NCBI GenBank assembly: GCA_023257145.1
Contig: JALRDA010000051.1
Span: 1 to 30,459 of the forward strand
From: Candidatus Saccharimonadia bacterium
GTDB lineage: Bacteria; Patescibacteriota; Saccharimonadia; Saccharimonadales; Saccharimonadaceae
Direction: 5' to 3'
Length of the DNA: 30,459 nucleotides
The notes beneath the pieces are model-generated. The model ran no database searches. It saw nothing but the letters and a program-made list of their open reading frames with translations, and was not told the origin of the DNA. Of the stretch, positions 21,922-30,029 are shown in pieces; the stretch's first letter is position 1, and each line of letters starts with the position of its first letter. Position numbers and translations under genes: made by a program.

Positions 21922-23094
21922 ATGCAACGTGTCCCTCTCGCTGAACGAATGCGCCCAACAACACTCGATGAAGTGATCGGCCAAACACACCTATTGGGAG
22001 ACGGTGAAATTCTACGTCAGATCGTGCGACACAAAGAGCCGGTTAGTCTAATCCTTTGGGGGCCGCCCGGCAGTGGCAAAACAACACTGGCGCGCATTAT
22101 TGCCAGCGAAGTTAATGCAGAATTTATCGAGCTCTCTGCAGTAACTAGTGGCAAAAAGGATGTCGAAAAAGTCGTTGAACACGCTCGTCAAAACTGGAAT
22201 CTACAGCTGCGAACGATTTTATTTGTGGACGAAATCCACCGCTTCAACAAGGCACAACAAGACGCGTTCCTACCTCACGTCGAATCTGGCCTCATTACGC
22301 TGATTGGAGCGACGACTGAAAATCCTAGCTTTGAAATTATCACCCCACTACTGTCTCGTAGTCGCGTATTGGTGCTACAACCGCTTGAAAAGGAAGCTAT
22401 TATCGCTATTTTAAAACGGGCGCTGGTTGATGAAAAGAAATCAAAAAATGTTACCCCAAAAGCACTTGACTACCTGGCCGAGCTTGCTGGCGGTGATGCG
22501 CGGGTTGCACTTGGAAATCTCGAACTCGCCTTATCGATGAACGAAAAAGTCACTCCAGAAGTGGTTAAAGTTGCCGCCCAGAAACGTATTCCTGGCTATG
22601 ATAAAAAGGGCGACATGCACTATAACGTCATTAGCGCATTCATCAAAAGTATGCGCGGCAGTAACGTCGATGCAACATTATACTATCTAGCGCGCATGCT
22701 TGATGCGGGCGAAGATCCAAAATTCATCGCGAGGCGTATGGTCATATTCGCATCCGAAGATATCGGCCTGGCTGGAAACGGTGCCCTAGGGCTCGCCGTC
22801 ACTGCTTTTCAGGCAGTAGAGCGTGTCGGCATGCCCGAGAGTAACTATATCCTCTTCCACGTCGCAACTGCTCTTGCTAAATCAGAAAAGTCACGCAAAA
22901 CTAGCGATGCGATGTACCGCGCGCAGGCTCTTGCAAAGCAATACCCGGACAGTCCTGTACCGATTCATTTACGCAACGCACCAACAAAATTAATGAAGGA
23001 TCTAGGCTACGCAAAAGACTACAAGTGGGAGGCTGACTTTAAACATGCAAAAGGCTTTTTACCTGACGACCTAAAGAATGAAACTATTTTTTAG
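21922..23094 (+). CDS. rarA: Replication-associated recombination protein A (RarA/MgsA/WRNIP1 family)
   Basis: AAA+ ATPase of the clamp-loader class that acts at stalled replication forks. 390 aa. It opens PLAERMRPTTLDEVIGQTHL and has Walker A WGPPGSGKTTLAR near residue 50, Walker B ILFVDEIHRFNKAQQDAFLP, sensor 1 GATTENPSFEI and sensor 2 GGDARVALGNLELAL. The C-terminal tetramerisation domain includes YDKKGDMHYNVISAFIKSMR and DPKFIARRMVIFASEDIGLA. TATAAT is 6 nt before the ATG. Its 3' end overlaps the convergent glycosyltransferase by 11 bp; the shared bases ctattttttag give a TAG stop on both strands. Confidence 0.96.
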   Translation: MQRVPLAERMRPTTLDEVIGQTHLLGDGEILRQIVRHKEPVSLILWGPPGSGKTTLARIIASEVNAEFIELSAVTSGKKDVEKVVEHARQNWNLQLRTILFVDEIHRFNKAQQDAFLPHVESGLITLIGATTENPSFEIITPLLSRSRVLVLQPLEKEAIIAILKRALVDEKKSKNVTPKALDYLAELAGGDARVALGNLELALSMNEKVTPEVVKVAAQKRIPGYDKKGDMHYNVISAFIKSMRGSNVDATLYYLARMLDAGEDPKFIARRMVIFASEDIGLAGNGALGLAVTAFQAVERVGMPESNYILFHVATALAKSEKSRKTSDAMYRAQALAKQYPDSPVPIHLRNAPTKLMKDLGYAKDYKWEADFKHAKGFLPDDLKNETIF

Positions 23095-24322
23095 CTCGCT
23101 TTGCGGATTTACTAGCTTTGGCCGTTGAAGTAGATTTCTTACTAAGCTTGATAGCTTGTTCGTATCGCGCCAAATACGCAGTCGCCATAACGTCTTTGGA
23201 GAATTTGTCGATCACCGACTGACGACAAGCTGCAGGATCAATCTCGTCAATGCGCTGCATGTATTCTAAAAATTCTGCTTCGTTATTCGCTAAAAAGCCG
23301 TTGACGCCGTGTTCGATGATCTCTGGCATTGCACCACGATTCATCGCAACAACCGGCGTACCGCACGCCAGCGCTTCGATAACAGCCATGCCAAATGGCT
23401 CTTCCCAATCAATTGGGAACAGTAGTGCTTTTGCTTCGCTAATGAATTTATTCTTACGAGGACCTTTCAAGTTGCCTGAAAAGGTAATTTTTGGATAACG
23501 GAGCGTATAGGAAAGAATCCGATCGCTGTAATAGCGAAATTCTGCCATATTACGATAATTACTCATTGGGTTCGCTAACTCGAAAAGCAGCTTCCTACTC
23601 GATTCAATACCTGCCACCGTTCCTGCCATTCGTAGGCGTGACTTTGTCTTGACCGCCAGTTTTGCTGCAATGTGCTGACCCTTATCCTGCGAGAATCGTG
23701 CTAGCGTAATAAAGTAATTCTTTTTAGTCTCAACGAATGGGAAGCGCTCTACATCGATTGCATTATATACCGAAGGCAAGATATAAGGTTTTAACGCACT
23801 CGGTGCGGACTTCATCAACGCATCAGAGATGCCAATAATGAATGCGCGCCCCATGTGATTCGCCATCTGCTCCCAGTATGGTCGATTATCTGGCAGTCCT
23901 TGTGCGAGCATTTCCTTGGTTGAAAACGGCGGACCATGATGCGTGTGAACAATCGGTGGGATGTCAGGATCAGCTGACGCCCATGCAAGGAGCTGAGGGC
24001 CAATGAATCCGTTGTGGTCGTGGATAATATCAAAGCCGCCATCCTCTTTAATCTTTGAAAGCGCAAATTGCATATGCGCCGCCATGATTGGTAATGTTTC
24101 GTAGCCTGGACGATGTATCTCCTTGAACTGTTCTGTTTTATAAAGAGAGTGTGTCTTGATGCCTCGAGTTTTATGTTCACCATTCGCAAACACTTCGACA
24201 TCAACGTCAAGTTTCTTTAATCCATCAATTAACCCATCAAGGACAAGCTCAATACCCCCATATCCTTTGATTGGCAATGCCAGCCAGGGTGGGGCAATAA
24301 TCGCAACACGTAAACGGCTCAT
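23084..24322 (-). CDS. Glycosyltransferase family 4 (GT-B fold)
   Basis: 412 aa, cytosolic. The N-terminal Rossmann domain has VAIIAPPWLALPIKGYGGIE, the glycine-rich entry typical of GT4. DIIHDHNGFIGPQ and HTHHGPP follow. The C-terminal nucleotide-sugar domain carries ITLARFSQDKGQHIAAKLAV and DWEEPFGMAVIEALACGTPV with VAMNRGAMPEII, the EX7E-type motif that binds the sugar nucleotide. A Lys/Ser/Ala-rich tail ends the protein. The donor and acceptor cannot be read from sequence; glycan or glycolipid synthesis or starch-like polymer handling are all possible. GAGGAGG lies 12 nt upstream, farther than usual. It is divergent from the debranching-like gene, with an 84-bp control region. Confidence 0.88.
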   Translation of the reverse strand: MSRLRVAIIAPPWLALPIKGYGGIELVLDGLIDGLKKLDVDVEVFANGEHKTRGIKTHSLYKTEQFKEIHRPGYETLPIMAAHMQFALSKIKEDGGFDIIHDHNGFIGPQLLAWASADPDIPPIVHTHHGPPFSTKEMLAQGLPDNRPYWEQMANHMGRAFIIGISDALMKSAPSALKPYILPSVYNAIDVERFPFVETKKNYFITLARFSQDKGQHIAAKLAVKTKSRLRMAGTVAGIESSRKLLFELANPMSNYRNMAEFRYYSDRILSYTLRYPKITFSGNLKGPRKNKFISEAKALLFPIDWEEPFGMAVIEALACGTPVVAMNRGAMPEIIEHGVNGFLANNEAEFLEYMQRIDEIDPAACRQSVIDKFSKDVMATAYLARYEQAIKLSKKSTSTAKASKSAKRAKK

Positions 24323-24369
24323 AGCTGTGTTCAGCCTCCTCTATAAAACTAAATTAATCCACGTAACTA

Positions 24370-24399
24370 TTGGCCTTATTATAACACGAGGACTATACT
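24370..24399 (+). promoter_or_regulatory. Promoter of the debranching-like gene, TTGGCC-18-TATACT
   Basis: -35 at 24370-24375 and -10 at 24394-24399; the ATG at 24407 begins 7 nt after the -10 with no SD. A TATAAT facing the glycosyltransferase lies in the same gap. Confidence 0.5.
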
Positions 24400-24406
24400 A
24401 GATAAT

Positions 24407-25942
24407 ATGCACGAGCAAGAAACCAATCCCCTCCAGCTACCTGACGGATTTCGACTGCTCCCAGGCGAGAAGCTTCTTTTGCCTGTCATTACACATGATC
24501 AACGAATTTTTGACGGCGCGCCGTCGAGTCTCGAACAGATGCTTCGTTTAACTCGCTCCGATCATCCTGACAATATTGGCAAAAATGGCCCAAGTATCGC
24601 TGCCCTAGCTTTTGAAACCAAAGCAATGGCGAATGAAATTGTCGAAACACCTGATCATTTACGCTTATACGAGATATTTTTTGGACGAGATGGCCTGCGT
24701 GTTGCCATAGATCTCATTTCTAGTTACCCGGAACTAGCTCGCGCCACCACGCTAAAGCTCGCCGAACAACAAGGCGTTGAGGATCACGTAAACCGAGAAG
24801 AAGAGCTCGGAAGAATCCTACACGAGTTCCGCGACCCGAGCGACCCGATTGCAGTCGACCTGACCGAACGACTTGGCTGGGATTGGCCATATTATGGCTC
24901 GGTTGATGCAACCCCCGAATTCATCCGTACGCTAACCGCCTACTGTAAACGAACCGAAGAAAACCGCGCATTCTTGTCACAAGAATACACCGATCGAAAC
25001 GGAAACACACAACCCATGACCCACGCACTCGAAATGGCACTTGCATGGATTAATCGCCGGCTTAGCAGCAACCCCGAAGGTCTCCTTGAATACAAGGCGG
25101 CCATTCCCAAAGGTATTGAAAATCAAGTCTGGAAGGATTCTTGGGATGCGTACCATCATGCAGATGGGACGCTAGCGAACCACGATAAAGGAATTGCATC
25201 AATTGAGGTACAGGTTACCACCTACGATGCGCTTATTGACGCAGCAGAATTATTCGAAGACGCCCTCGACCAGACAGAACAAGCCTATGAACTACGCGCC
25301 CAGGCTGAACGCCTAAAACAAACTATCCTCGCAACGTTTTGGACCGAAGAAAAAGGCGGCTATTTCGTGCTTGGCACTGACCGCGACGAACATGGGCAAT
25401 TACGCCAGATGAAAATTCGCACCTCAAATATGGGGCACGTGTTAAATTCTCGCTTACTAAGTGGTGATGATCCAGAAATGATACGCATGCGCGAAGCAGT
25501 CATTCGCCATATGATGTCTCCTGAAATGCTTAATGTTAGCGGTATCCGCACACTTGCGAGCGACGAATACAGATTCCGTCCAGGATCGTATCATAACGGA
25601 AGCGTGTGGCTATGGGACACTCATCATATCGCAAAAGGTATGCGACGACATGGCTTTGTTGACGAATCTGACGAACTCGATCGTCGACTGCTAAATGTCG
25701 TCAACACCACGCACATGTTCCCTGAATATGTCAGAGGAGATGACAGCAACACCCCAAGCATCAATCAACAAACGATTATTGTTTGGGACGAGATCAACCA
25801 GCGCGAGAATAAAGTTGACCAACCTCCACAAGAAGTTCAGGCGTGGTCTGTCGCGGTGATTCTAGCTACGAAAAAACGCTTGCAGCGTCGAGGCGTTGAT
25901 CTCGCTACATACGACACCCGTGTCGGTGTTTCCGCCGCATAA
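24407..25942 (+). CDS. Amylo-alpha-1,6-glucosidase / debranching-like six-hairpin glycosidase
   Basis: 511 aa with no signal peptide, so cytosolic. The (alpha/alpha)6 glycosidase pattern is visible: EIFFGRDGLRVAIDLISSYP, WPYYGSVDATPEFIRTLTAY, GIENQVWKDSWDAYHHADGT, IASIEVQVTTYDALIDAAEL, and RPGSYHNGSVWLWDTHHIAK. FGRD, YGSVDATP and NQVWKDSWD are shared with glycogen debranching-type amylo-glucosidases, where an Asp and a Glu act as acid and base. The usual N-terminal beta-domain of longer debranching enzymes is short. The likely substrate is an alpha-glucan; other alpha-linked oligosaccharides cannot be excluded. It is convergent with trehalase (11-bp gap), forming an alpha-glucose-releasing pair. 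Confidence 0.82.
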   Translation: MHEQETNPLQLPDGFRLLPGEKLLLPVITHDQRIFDGAPSSLEQMLRLTRSDHPDNIGKNGPSIAALAFETKAMANEIVETPDHLRLYEIFFGRDGLRVAIDLISSYPELARATTLKLAEQQGVEDHVNREEELGRILHEFRDPSDPIAVDLTERLGWDWPYYGSVDATPEFIRTLTAYCKRTEENRAFLSQEYTDRNGNTQPMTHALEMALAWINRRLSSNPEGLLEYKAAIPKGIENQVWKDSWDAYHHADGTLANHDKGIASIEVQVTTYDALIDAAELFEDALDQTEQAYELRAQAERLKQTILATFWTEEKGGYFVLGTDRDEHGQLRQMKIRTSNMGHVLNSRLLSGDDPEMIRMREAVIRHMMSPEMLNVSGIRTLASDEYRFRPGSYHNGSVWLWDTHHIAKGMRRHGFVDESDELDRRLLNVVNTTHMFPEYVRGDDSNTPSINQQTIIVWDEINQRENKVDQPPQEVQAWSVAVILATKKRLQRRGVDLATYDTRVGVSAA

Positions 25943-25953
25943 TATATCGATTA

Positions 25954-27552
25954 TTAGGTGTCGTCTTCGGCTAACAATGCCGCAAGTACGCCGTTCGTCC
26001 AACCGAATCCATCCTGTAGCGGATACTCACCGCCACCACCAAGACCACTCTGACTTTGAACGTCGTACTTTTCAATCATCTTGCCTTGCTCTTTGAAGAC
26101 CTTGACATTCACATCTATCCAGCGATACTTGATTTTGTCAGCAAGCTGGTTGTAACCATAATGTCGCAACCCTTCAATTGCCACCCACTGTAGCGGCGCC
26201 CATCCGTTCGGGGCGTCCCATTGCTGACCTGTATTTGCCAATGTCGTCACTAAACCGCCCTCTTTTAGGAAGTCACTTTCCAGACGACGTGCAACAGCAG
26301 CAGCTTGTTTTGTAGAAGCAATTTTTGCAAATAATGGAAAAACAGCAGCAAGCGTTAAATTATCTTTAGGCGCCTTGGCTTTAAAGTCATAATCAACAAA
26401 GAACTGCGCATCTTCGTTCCAGCAATATTTTTGAATCTCTTTTTCACGTCGCTCGGCTGCAAGTAGGAACTTCTTTGCCAGTAGCGGCTGCAGCATATAT
26501 CGGTACCCTTCGGCAATCGTTACTTCCAGCTGGTATAGCAGACTATTCAGATCGACTGGAATAACATCTGTCGTATGAATTGTGCGAATATCATTTGGAT
26601 CCTTGAACCACCTGGAACTAAAATCCCAGCCAGACTCTGCACCCGCACGCAGATGCAAATACATCGCTTCGGTTTCGCTGCCAACCTTCCCGTGCGCCGT
26701 TTCGACATCTTCAAAGTGCGATTCAGGTCGAGGGGTATTTTTATTATCGTAGTATCGATTAAGAATCGACCCGTCGGACATCTGAACAACACGTGCTAGT
26801 GCCTGGTGGTCAGGATTTTCATTAACCGAGCGGCGACCCTTCATCCAAAAGCGATATTCCGCCAATAGGTATGGCAGATATTCAATATAGACGCGGCGTC
26901 GACCTTTTTGACGAGCCAATAGTTTTACCATCAGTGCAAAAAACGGTGGCTGCGATCGACTCAGAAAATACGTGCGATTAGCGGTAGGAATGAAGCCAAA
27001 TTTGCGAATCATGTACGCATAATTTTTCATCATCCCCTCGATCATATCCCAACGATTGTCAGCCGCAAGTCCAAGCATAATAAAGTAACTGTCCCAGTAA
27101 AACTGCTCACTAAAGCGGCCGCCAGGGACGATATATTTGTGCGGAACGGCAACAAGCGAACCGCGGTCACGACGATTTTTACGCTCCAACACGTGCCATA
27201 ACTCAGAGATATGTTCGCGCGGCGTCATGTTGGGGTCGGTGTGATAAGACGAATCATATGCCCCATATTTGTAGAAGTGACGTGACACAAAATCATTCAA
27301 ATTAAACTTTGGATCATCTTTCAGTAGCAAGTATTCCTGTTGAATCTGCTTCATTCGGCGACGAGGAATCAAGTCGACGAAGGTTTTGCCATCACCGTAC
27401 ACGCGTTTTGTTTGGACTTCGTCAAACAAAACCCCCAAAGCCTCTTCAGGACTTTTCATGACAGGCATCAATCCACCAGCTGTTGTCACGACGGCCGTTT
27501 TCAGTGCACTTTCGCCAGGAATTTTAGGAATTTTTATTATTTTTTTAATCAT
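25954..27552 (-). CDS. treF: GH37 alpha,alpha-trehalase (cytosolic)
   Basis: Hydrolyses trehalose to two glucose. 532 aa. Trehalase signature 1 is PGGRFSEQFYWDSY (residues 143-156) and signature 2 is QWDAPNGWAP (444-453). The catalytic acid is Asp310 in RAGAESGWDFSSRW and the base Glu509 in GGGGEYPLQDGFGW, matching the D/E pair of E. coli trehalase. There is no signal peptide, so the intracellular type. TTGTCA-17-TATACT precedes the ATG by 9 nt. Trehalose could come from an actinobacterial host or the environment; no trehalose synthesis gene is seen in this window. Confidence 0.95.
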   Translation of the reverse strand: MIKKIIKIPKIPGESALKTAVVTTAGGLMPVMKSPEEALGVLFDEVQTKRVYGDGKTFVDLIPRRRMKQIQQEYLLLKDDPKFNLNDFVSRHFYKYGAYDSSYHTDPNMTPREHISELWHVLERKNRRDRGSLVAVPHKYIVPGGRFSEQFYWDSYFIMLGLAADNRWDMIEGMMKNYAYMIRKFGFIPTANRTYFLSRSQPPFFALMVKLLARQKGRRRVYIEYLPYLLAEYRFWMKGRRSVNENPDHQALARVVQMSDGSILNRYYDNKNTPRPESHFEDVETAHGKVGSETEAMYLHLRAGAESGWDFSSRWFKDPNDIRTIHTTDVIPVDLNSLLYQLEVTIAEGYRYMLQPLLAKKFLLAAERREKEIQKYCWNEDAQFFVDYDFKAKAPKDNLTLAAVFPLFAKIASTKQAAAVARRLESDFLKEGGLVTTLANTGQQWDAPNGWAPLQWVAIEGLRHYGYNQLADKIKYRWIDVNVKVFKEQGKMIEKYDVQSQSGLGGGGEYPLQDGFGWTNGVLAALLAEDDT

Positions 27553-27561
27553 TATATATTT

Positions 27562-27590
27562 AGTATAGTGCTAGTGGTATCTGATGACAA
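27562..27590 (-). promoter_or_regulatory. Trehalase promoter, TTGTCA-17-TATACT
   Basis: Near-consensus minus-strand -35 at 27585-27590 and -10 at 27562-27567 with a 17-bp spacer; ATG 27552 follows the -10 by 9 nt and there is no SD. Confidence 0.7.
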
Positions 27591-27612
27591 CGACGTTTTG
27601 TGAATTAGTCAA

Positions 27613-27648
27613 AAAAATACCCGCCATCTATCGGTGGCGGGTATTTTT
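27613..27648. terminator. Terminator after typA
   Basis: Perfect 14-bp stem (27613-27626 with 27635-27648, GC core cccgcca/tggcggg) and an 8-nt loop. On the minus strand, 14 bp past the typA stop, it is followed by a run of seven T. On the plus strand it also has a T-run. Confidence 0.9.
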
Positions 27649-27662
27649 AACAAGAAGACTTA

Positions 27663-29483
27663 CTACTTCTTGTTACGTTTTCGCATATTTGGATCAAGGA
27701 ATCGCTTACGCAGACGAAGTGATTTCGGTGTCACTTCTAGAAGCTCGTCGTCTTCGATAAAGTCAATCGATTGCTCAAGGCTAAGATCAGTAAACGGCGT
27801 CAGCTGGATCGTACCATCACTTGATGACGTACGCATATTCGTCAGCTGCTTGCCGCGGCAAACATTCACATCTAGATCACCCTGGCGGTTGTAAACACCG
27901 ACGATCATACCCTGGTAAACAGTCGTTCCTGGACCGACATACAATTCGCCACGAGCCGCTGCTGCGTCAAGTGCGTATGCGGTTGTTGAGCCTGCTTCGG
28001 TAGCAATCAACGCGCCATTGCGTGTCTGCTGTAGCTTAGCGCCAAGCGGCTGGTAGCCGTGTGGCAAACTGTTCATGATAATTGTACCCTTCGTTGCAGT
28101 AAGAAGAAGGTTGCGAAGACCAATCATTGCGCGAGTCGGCAAGATGTATGTCGAGCGTGAAGTACCGCTACTGGTCTGCTCTTGCTTTACCATCGCTGCA
28201 CGGCGAGTACCTAGCTCTTGGCTGACCGCACCTAGGAATTCAGGGCCCACTTCGACGAGTAATTCTTCGACTGGCTCTTTTGTGACACCATCTTCTTCGA
28301 TCGTCACTACCTGAGGGCGACCAACTTCGAACTCAAAGCCTTCGCGACGTAGTGTCTCAATCAGAACAGAAAGGTGCAATTCACCACGGCCAGATACGAC
28401 AAATCCAATACCCTCTTCAGCGACGCGAAGCGAGACATTGGTTTCAAGTTCTTTCTTAAGGCGATCGCCAATTTGACGACTCGTGTTAAATTCAGCTTCT
28501 TTACCCTTCATTGGGCTAGTATTTGGACCAAGGTACATACTTAGTGTCGGCGCTTCGACGTCAATAACTGGAAGTGCTTCTGGATTTTCCTTATCGGCAA
28601 TTGTTTCACCGATGTGTGCATCAGCAACGCCTGTAATCGCAACGATATCACCCGCGTGCGCTTCTTCGATTTCTTCGCGGTTCAAGCCACGATAGCCAAA
28701 GATCTTGTCGGTTTTACCGTTAATGATCGCTCCATCACGCTTGATGAGTGCAATTTGCTGCGCGCGCTTGATGCTACCACGAGAAATACGACCAATCGCA
28801 TATTTGCCGAGGAAGTTGTCATACTGCAGTGAAGTCACTAGCATCTGGAATGGTTTTTCGGTTTCAACCGTTGGTGCAGGAATATCATTGATGATTGCAT
28901 CGAAGATTGGCGTCAAATCAGCATGCTCCGCAGTGTTTTCTGGAAGGTGCGTCCATGCCTTGCCGTCGCGCCCGATTGCGTAGTACACAGGGTAATGTAA
29001 CTGGCTGTCATCAATCGCAAGCTCAAGGAACAAATCAGACACCTCATCAATCACCTCATCGATGCGGCGTGATGGCTTGTCAATTTTATTAACGATCACA
29101 ACTGGCTTTAGACCAAGTTCAAGCGCCTTTGAAAGCACGAACTTTGTCTGAGGCATTGGGCCTTCTTGGGCGTCAACCACCAAAAGAACACCGTCGGCCA
29201 TGTTAAGCGTTCGCTCAACCTCACCAGAGAAATCGGCGTGACCTGGGGTGTCAATAATATTGATTTTGTAGTCACCGTGATAGATTGACGTCTGCTTAGC
29301 CGTAATCGTGATGCCGCGCTCATGTTCCTGGTCACCGCTGTCCATGATCAATTCCTGATTCATTTCAGCTTGGTTATCACGGAACGTGTTAGATTGTTTT
29401 AATAACCCATCAACCATGGTCGTCTTGCCGTGGTCAACGTGGGCGATGATCGCAATATTGCGAATAAATTTTGGGTCTTTCAT
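27663..29483 (-). CDS. typA: Ribosome-associated GTPase TypA/BipA
   Basis: Translational GTPase that binds the ribosome and aids assembly or stress-time translation. 606 aa, full length. G1 AHVDHGKTTMVDGLL (residues 14-28), switch 1 with DQEHERGITITAKQ, G3 DTPGHADFSGEVERT, and G4 NKIDKPSRR. Domain 2 has LGKYAIGRISRGSIKRAQQI. The EF-G-like domain has YLGPNTSPMKGKEAEF and GRGELHLSVLIETLRREGFE. The BipA-specific C-terminal domain includes RAMIGLRNLLLTATKGTIIM. The short basic C-terminus is MRKRNKK. A GC-rich hairpin plus T-run sits directly before the ATG (29484-29509). Confidence 0.97.
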   Translation of the reverse strand: MKDPKFIRNIAIIAHVDHGKTTMVDGLLKQSNTFRDNQAEMNQELIMDSGDQEHERGITITAKQTSIYHGDYKINIIDTPGHADFSGEVERTLNMADGVLLVVDAQEGPMPQTKFVLSKALELGLKPVVIVNKIDKPSRRIDEVIDEVSDLFLELAIDDSQLHYPVYYAIGRDGKAWTHLPENTAEHADLTPIFDAIINDIPAPTVETEKPFQMLVTSLQYDNFLGKYAIGRISRGSIKRAQQIALIKRDGAIINGKTDKIFGYRGLNREEIEEAHAGDIVAITGVADAHIGETIADKENPEALPVIDVEAPTLSMYLGPNTSPMKGKEAEFNTSRQIGDRLKKELETNVSLRVAEEGIGFVVSGRGELHLSVLIETLRREGFEFEVGRPQVVTIEEDGVTKEPVEELLVEVGPEFLGAVSQELGTRRAAMVKQEQTSSGTSRSTYILPTRAMIGLRNLLLTATKGTIIMNSLPHGYQPLGAKLQQTRNGALIATEAGSTTAYALDAAAARGELYVGPGTTVYQGMIVGVYNRQGDLDVNVCRGKQLTNMRTSSSDGTIQLTPFTDLSLEQSIDFIEDDELLEVTPKSLRLRKRFLDPNMRKRNKK

Positions 29484-29509
29484 AAAAATACGCCCACTTA
29501 TTGATGGGC
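29484..29509 (-). promoter_or_regulatory. Hairpin with U-tract directly before the typA start
   Basis: On the minus strand GCCCA (29505-29509) pairs with TGGGC (29492-29496) around an 8-nt loop and is followed by gtattttt and the ATG. GAGGAG lies upstream of the hairpin. It could be an attenuator or just the end of an upstream transcript. Confidence 0.35.
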
Positions 29510-29530
29510 TCCTCTATCTGTAAATATAGC

Positions 29531-29563
29531 ATACTCCGGCACTTTTAGCAAGTCCCGGAGTAT
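29531..29563 (-). terminator. Hairpin downstream of tRNA-Ala
   Basis: A 9-bp stem (29531-29539 atactccgg with 29555-29563) has an inner actt/aagt pairing. It lies 20 bp past the tRNA-Ala CCA on the minus strand. The U-tract is poor. Confidence 0.5.
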
Positions 29564-29583
29564 ATGTAAGCATAAATTCTATC

Positions 29584-29660
29584 TGGTGGAGCTACAGGGA
29601 CTCGAACCCTGGACCTCTTCCATGCCATGGAAGCACTCTAGCCAACTGAGCTACAGCCCC
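29584..29660 (-). tRNA. tRNA-Ala (GGC) with encoded CCA
   Basis: The reverse complement folds fully: acceptor GGGGCTG with TAGCTCC (two G-U pairs), discriminator A and CCA, D arm AGCTCAGTTGGCTAGAGT, anticodon arm CTTCC-ATGGCAT-GGAAG with GGC, T arm CAGGG-TTCGAGT-CCCTG. Confidence 0.95.
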
Positions 29661-29676
29661 GTACTGAATTATTCTA

Positions 29677-29801
29677 ACAAAAACTCGCCCCTTTTGACAG
29701 AGACGAGCCTTCTAAGCTGTTACGCGCCCACCCGGGGCGCTATGTTTGTTTTGACATGTTTGTGTTAACGCTCAATGGCACCCCATTGGCGTACCAGCTT
29801 A
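29677..29801 (-). ncRNA. Candidate structured small RNA, about 125 nt, undescribed
   Basis: A minus-strand promoter TTGCAG (29831-29836), 17 bp, GATAAT (29808-29813) predicts a start near 29801. From that base a 7-bp closing stem TAAGCTG (29801-29795) pairs with CAGCTTA (29719-29713). Inside are a bulged hairpin (29791-29769: 3 plus 6 bp, loop ggtg) and a GC hairpin (29740-29724: 6 bp, loop cgggt). Between them is an A-rich single strand with acaaacat twice. A terminator follows (29707-29684, 6 bp with one G-U) with ttttt. I recognise no known class: not tmRNA, SRP RNA, 5S or RNase P. No open frame explains it. Confidence 0.5.
29684..29707 (-). terminator. Intrinsic terminator of the candidate small RNA
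   Basis: Minus-strand CTCGTC pairs with GGCGAG (one G-U) around a 12-nt loop, followed by tttttgtt at 29683-29676. Confidence 0.5.
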
Positions 29802-29849
29802 TGCTTTATTATCCCCCTTTTGTGACGAAACTGCAAGCTTTTCCCGCTA

Positions 29850-29877
29850 TTGCTAGTATTGTATGACAAATTATGAT
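29850..29877 (+). promoter_or_regulatory. Promoter upstream of the RRM gene, TTGCTA-16-TATGAT
   Basis: -35 at 29850-29855 and -10 at 29872-29877. It faces right, away from the small-RNA promoter, and would give the RRM gene a leader of about 145 nt. Confidence 0.4.
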
Positions 29878-29886
29878 TAAATAGCT

Positions 29887-29988
29887 ATGTTCAGAAGCAC
29901 ACGCGTATTAAGCAAAAGGCGGGCGCTTACCTCTAGTATGGTAAACTCTCTTCTTCGCACATCGCATAAGCGGTCGATCGGACGATAA
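29887..29988 (+). CDS. Possible 33-aa basic leader peptide (uORF) ahead of the RRM gene
   Basis: ATG at 29887 opens MFRSTRVLSKRRALTSSMVN followed by SLLRTSHKRSIGR and a TAA at 29986-29988. It has eight Arg and two Lys in 33 residues. The ATG is 9 nt after TATGAT, matching the leaderless pattern of other genes here, and it ends 41 nt before the RRM start. It may be a translated leader or chance; there is no homologue I can name. Confidence 0.3.
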   Translation: MFRSTRVLSKRRALTSSMVNSLLRTSHKRSIGR

Positions 29989-30029
29989 ATTAGGAACAGG
30001 ATAAGAAGAAGAAAAGAGTACCACGTATT

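Noticed and set aside
27649..27674. Second hairpin at the typA stop codon (aacaagaag/cttcttgtt)
   Set aside because: It lies mostly in coding sequence for the Lys/Asn tail and next to a much better terminator; probably incidental.
29677..29801. tmRNA, SRP RNA, 5S rRNA or RNase P RNA
   Set aside because: No tRNA-like acceptor with CCA, no SRP apical GGAA-type domain, no 5S core sequences, and too short for RNase P RNA.
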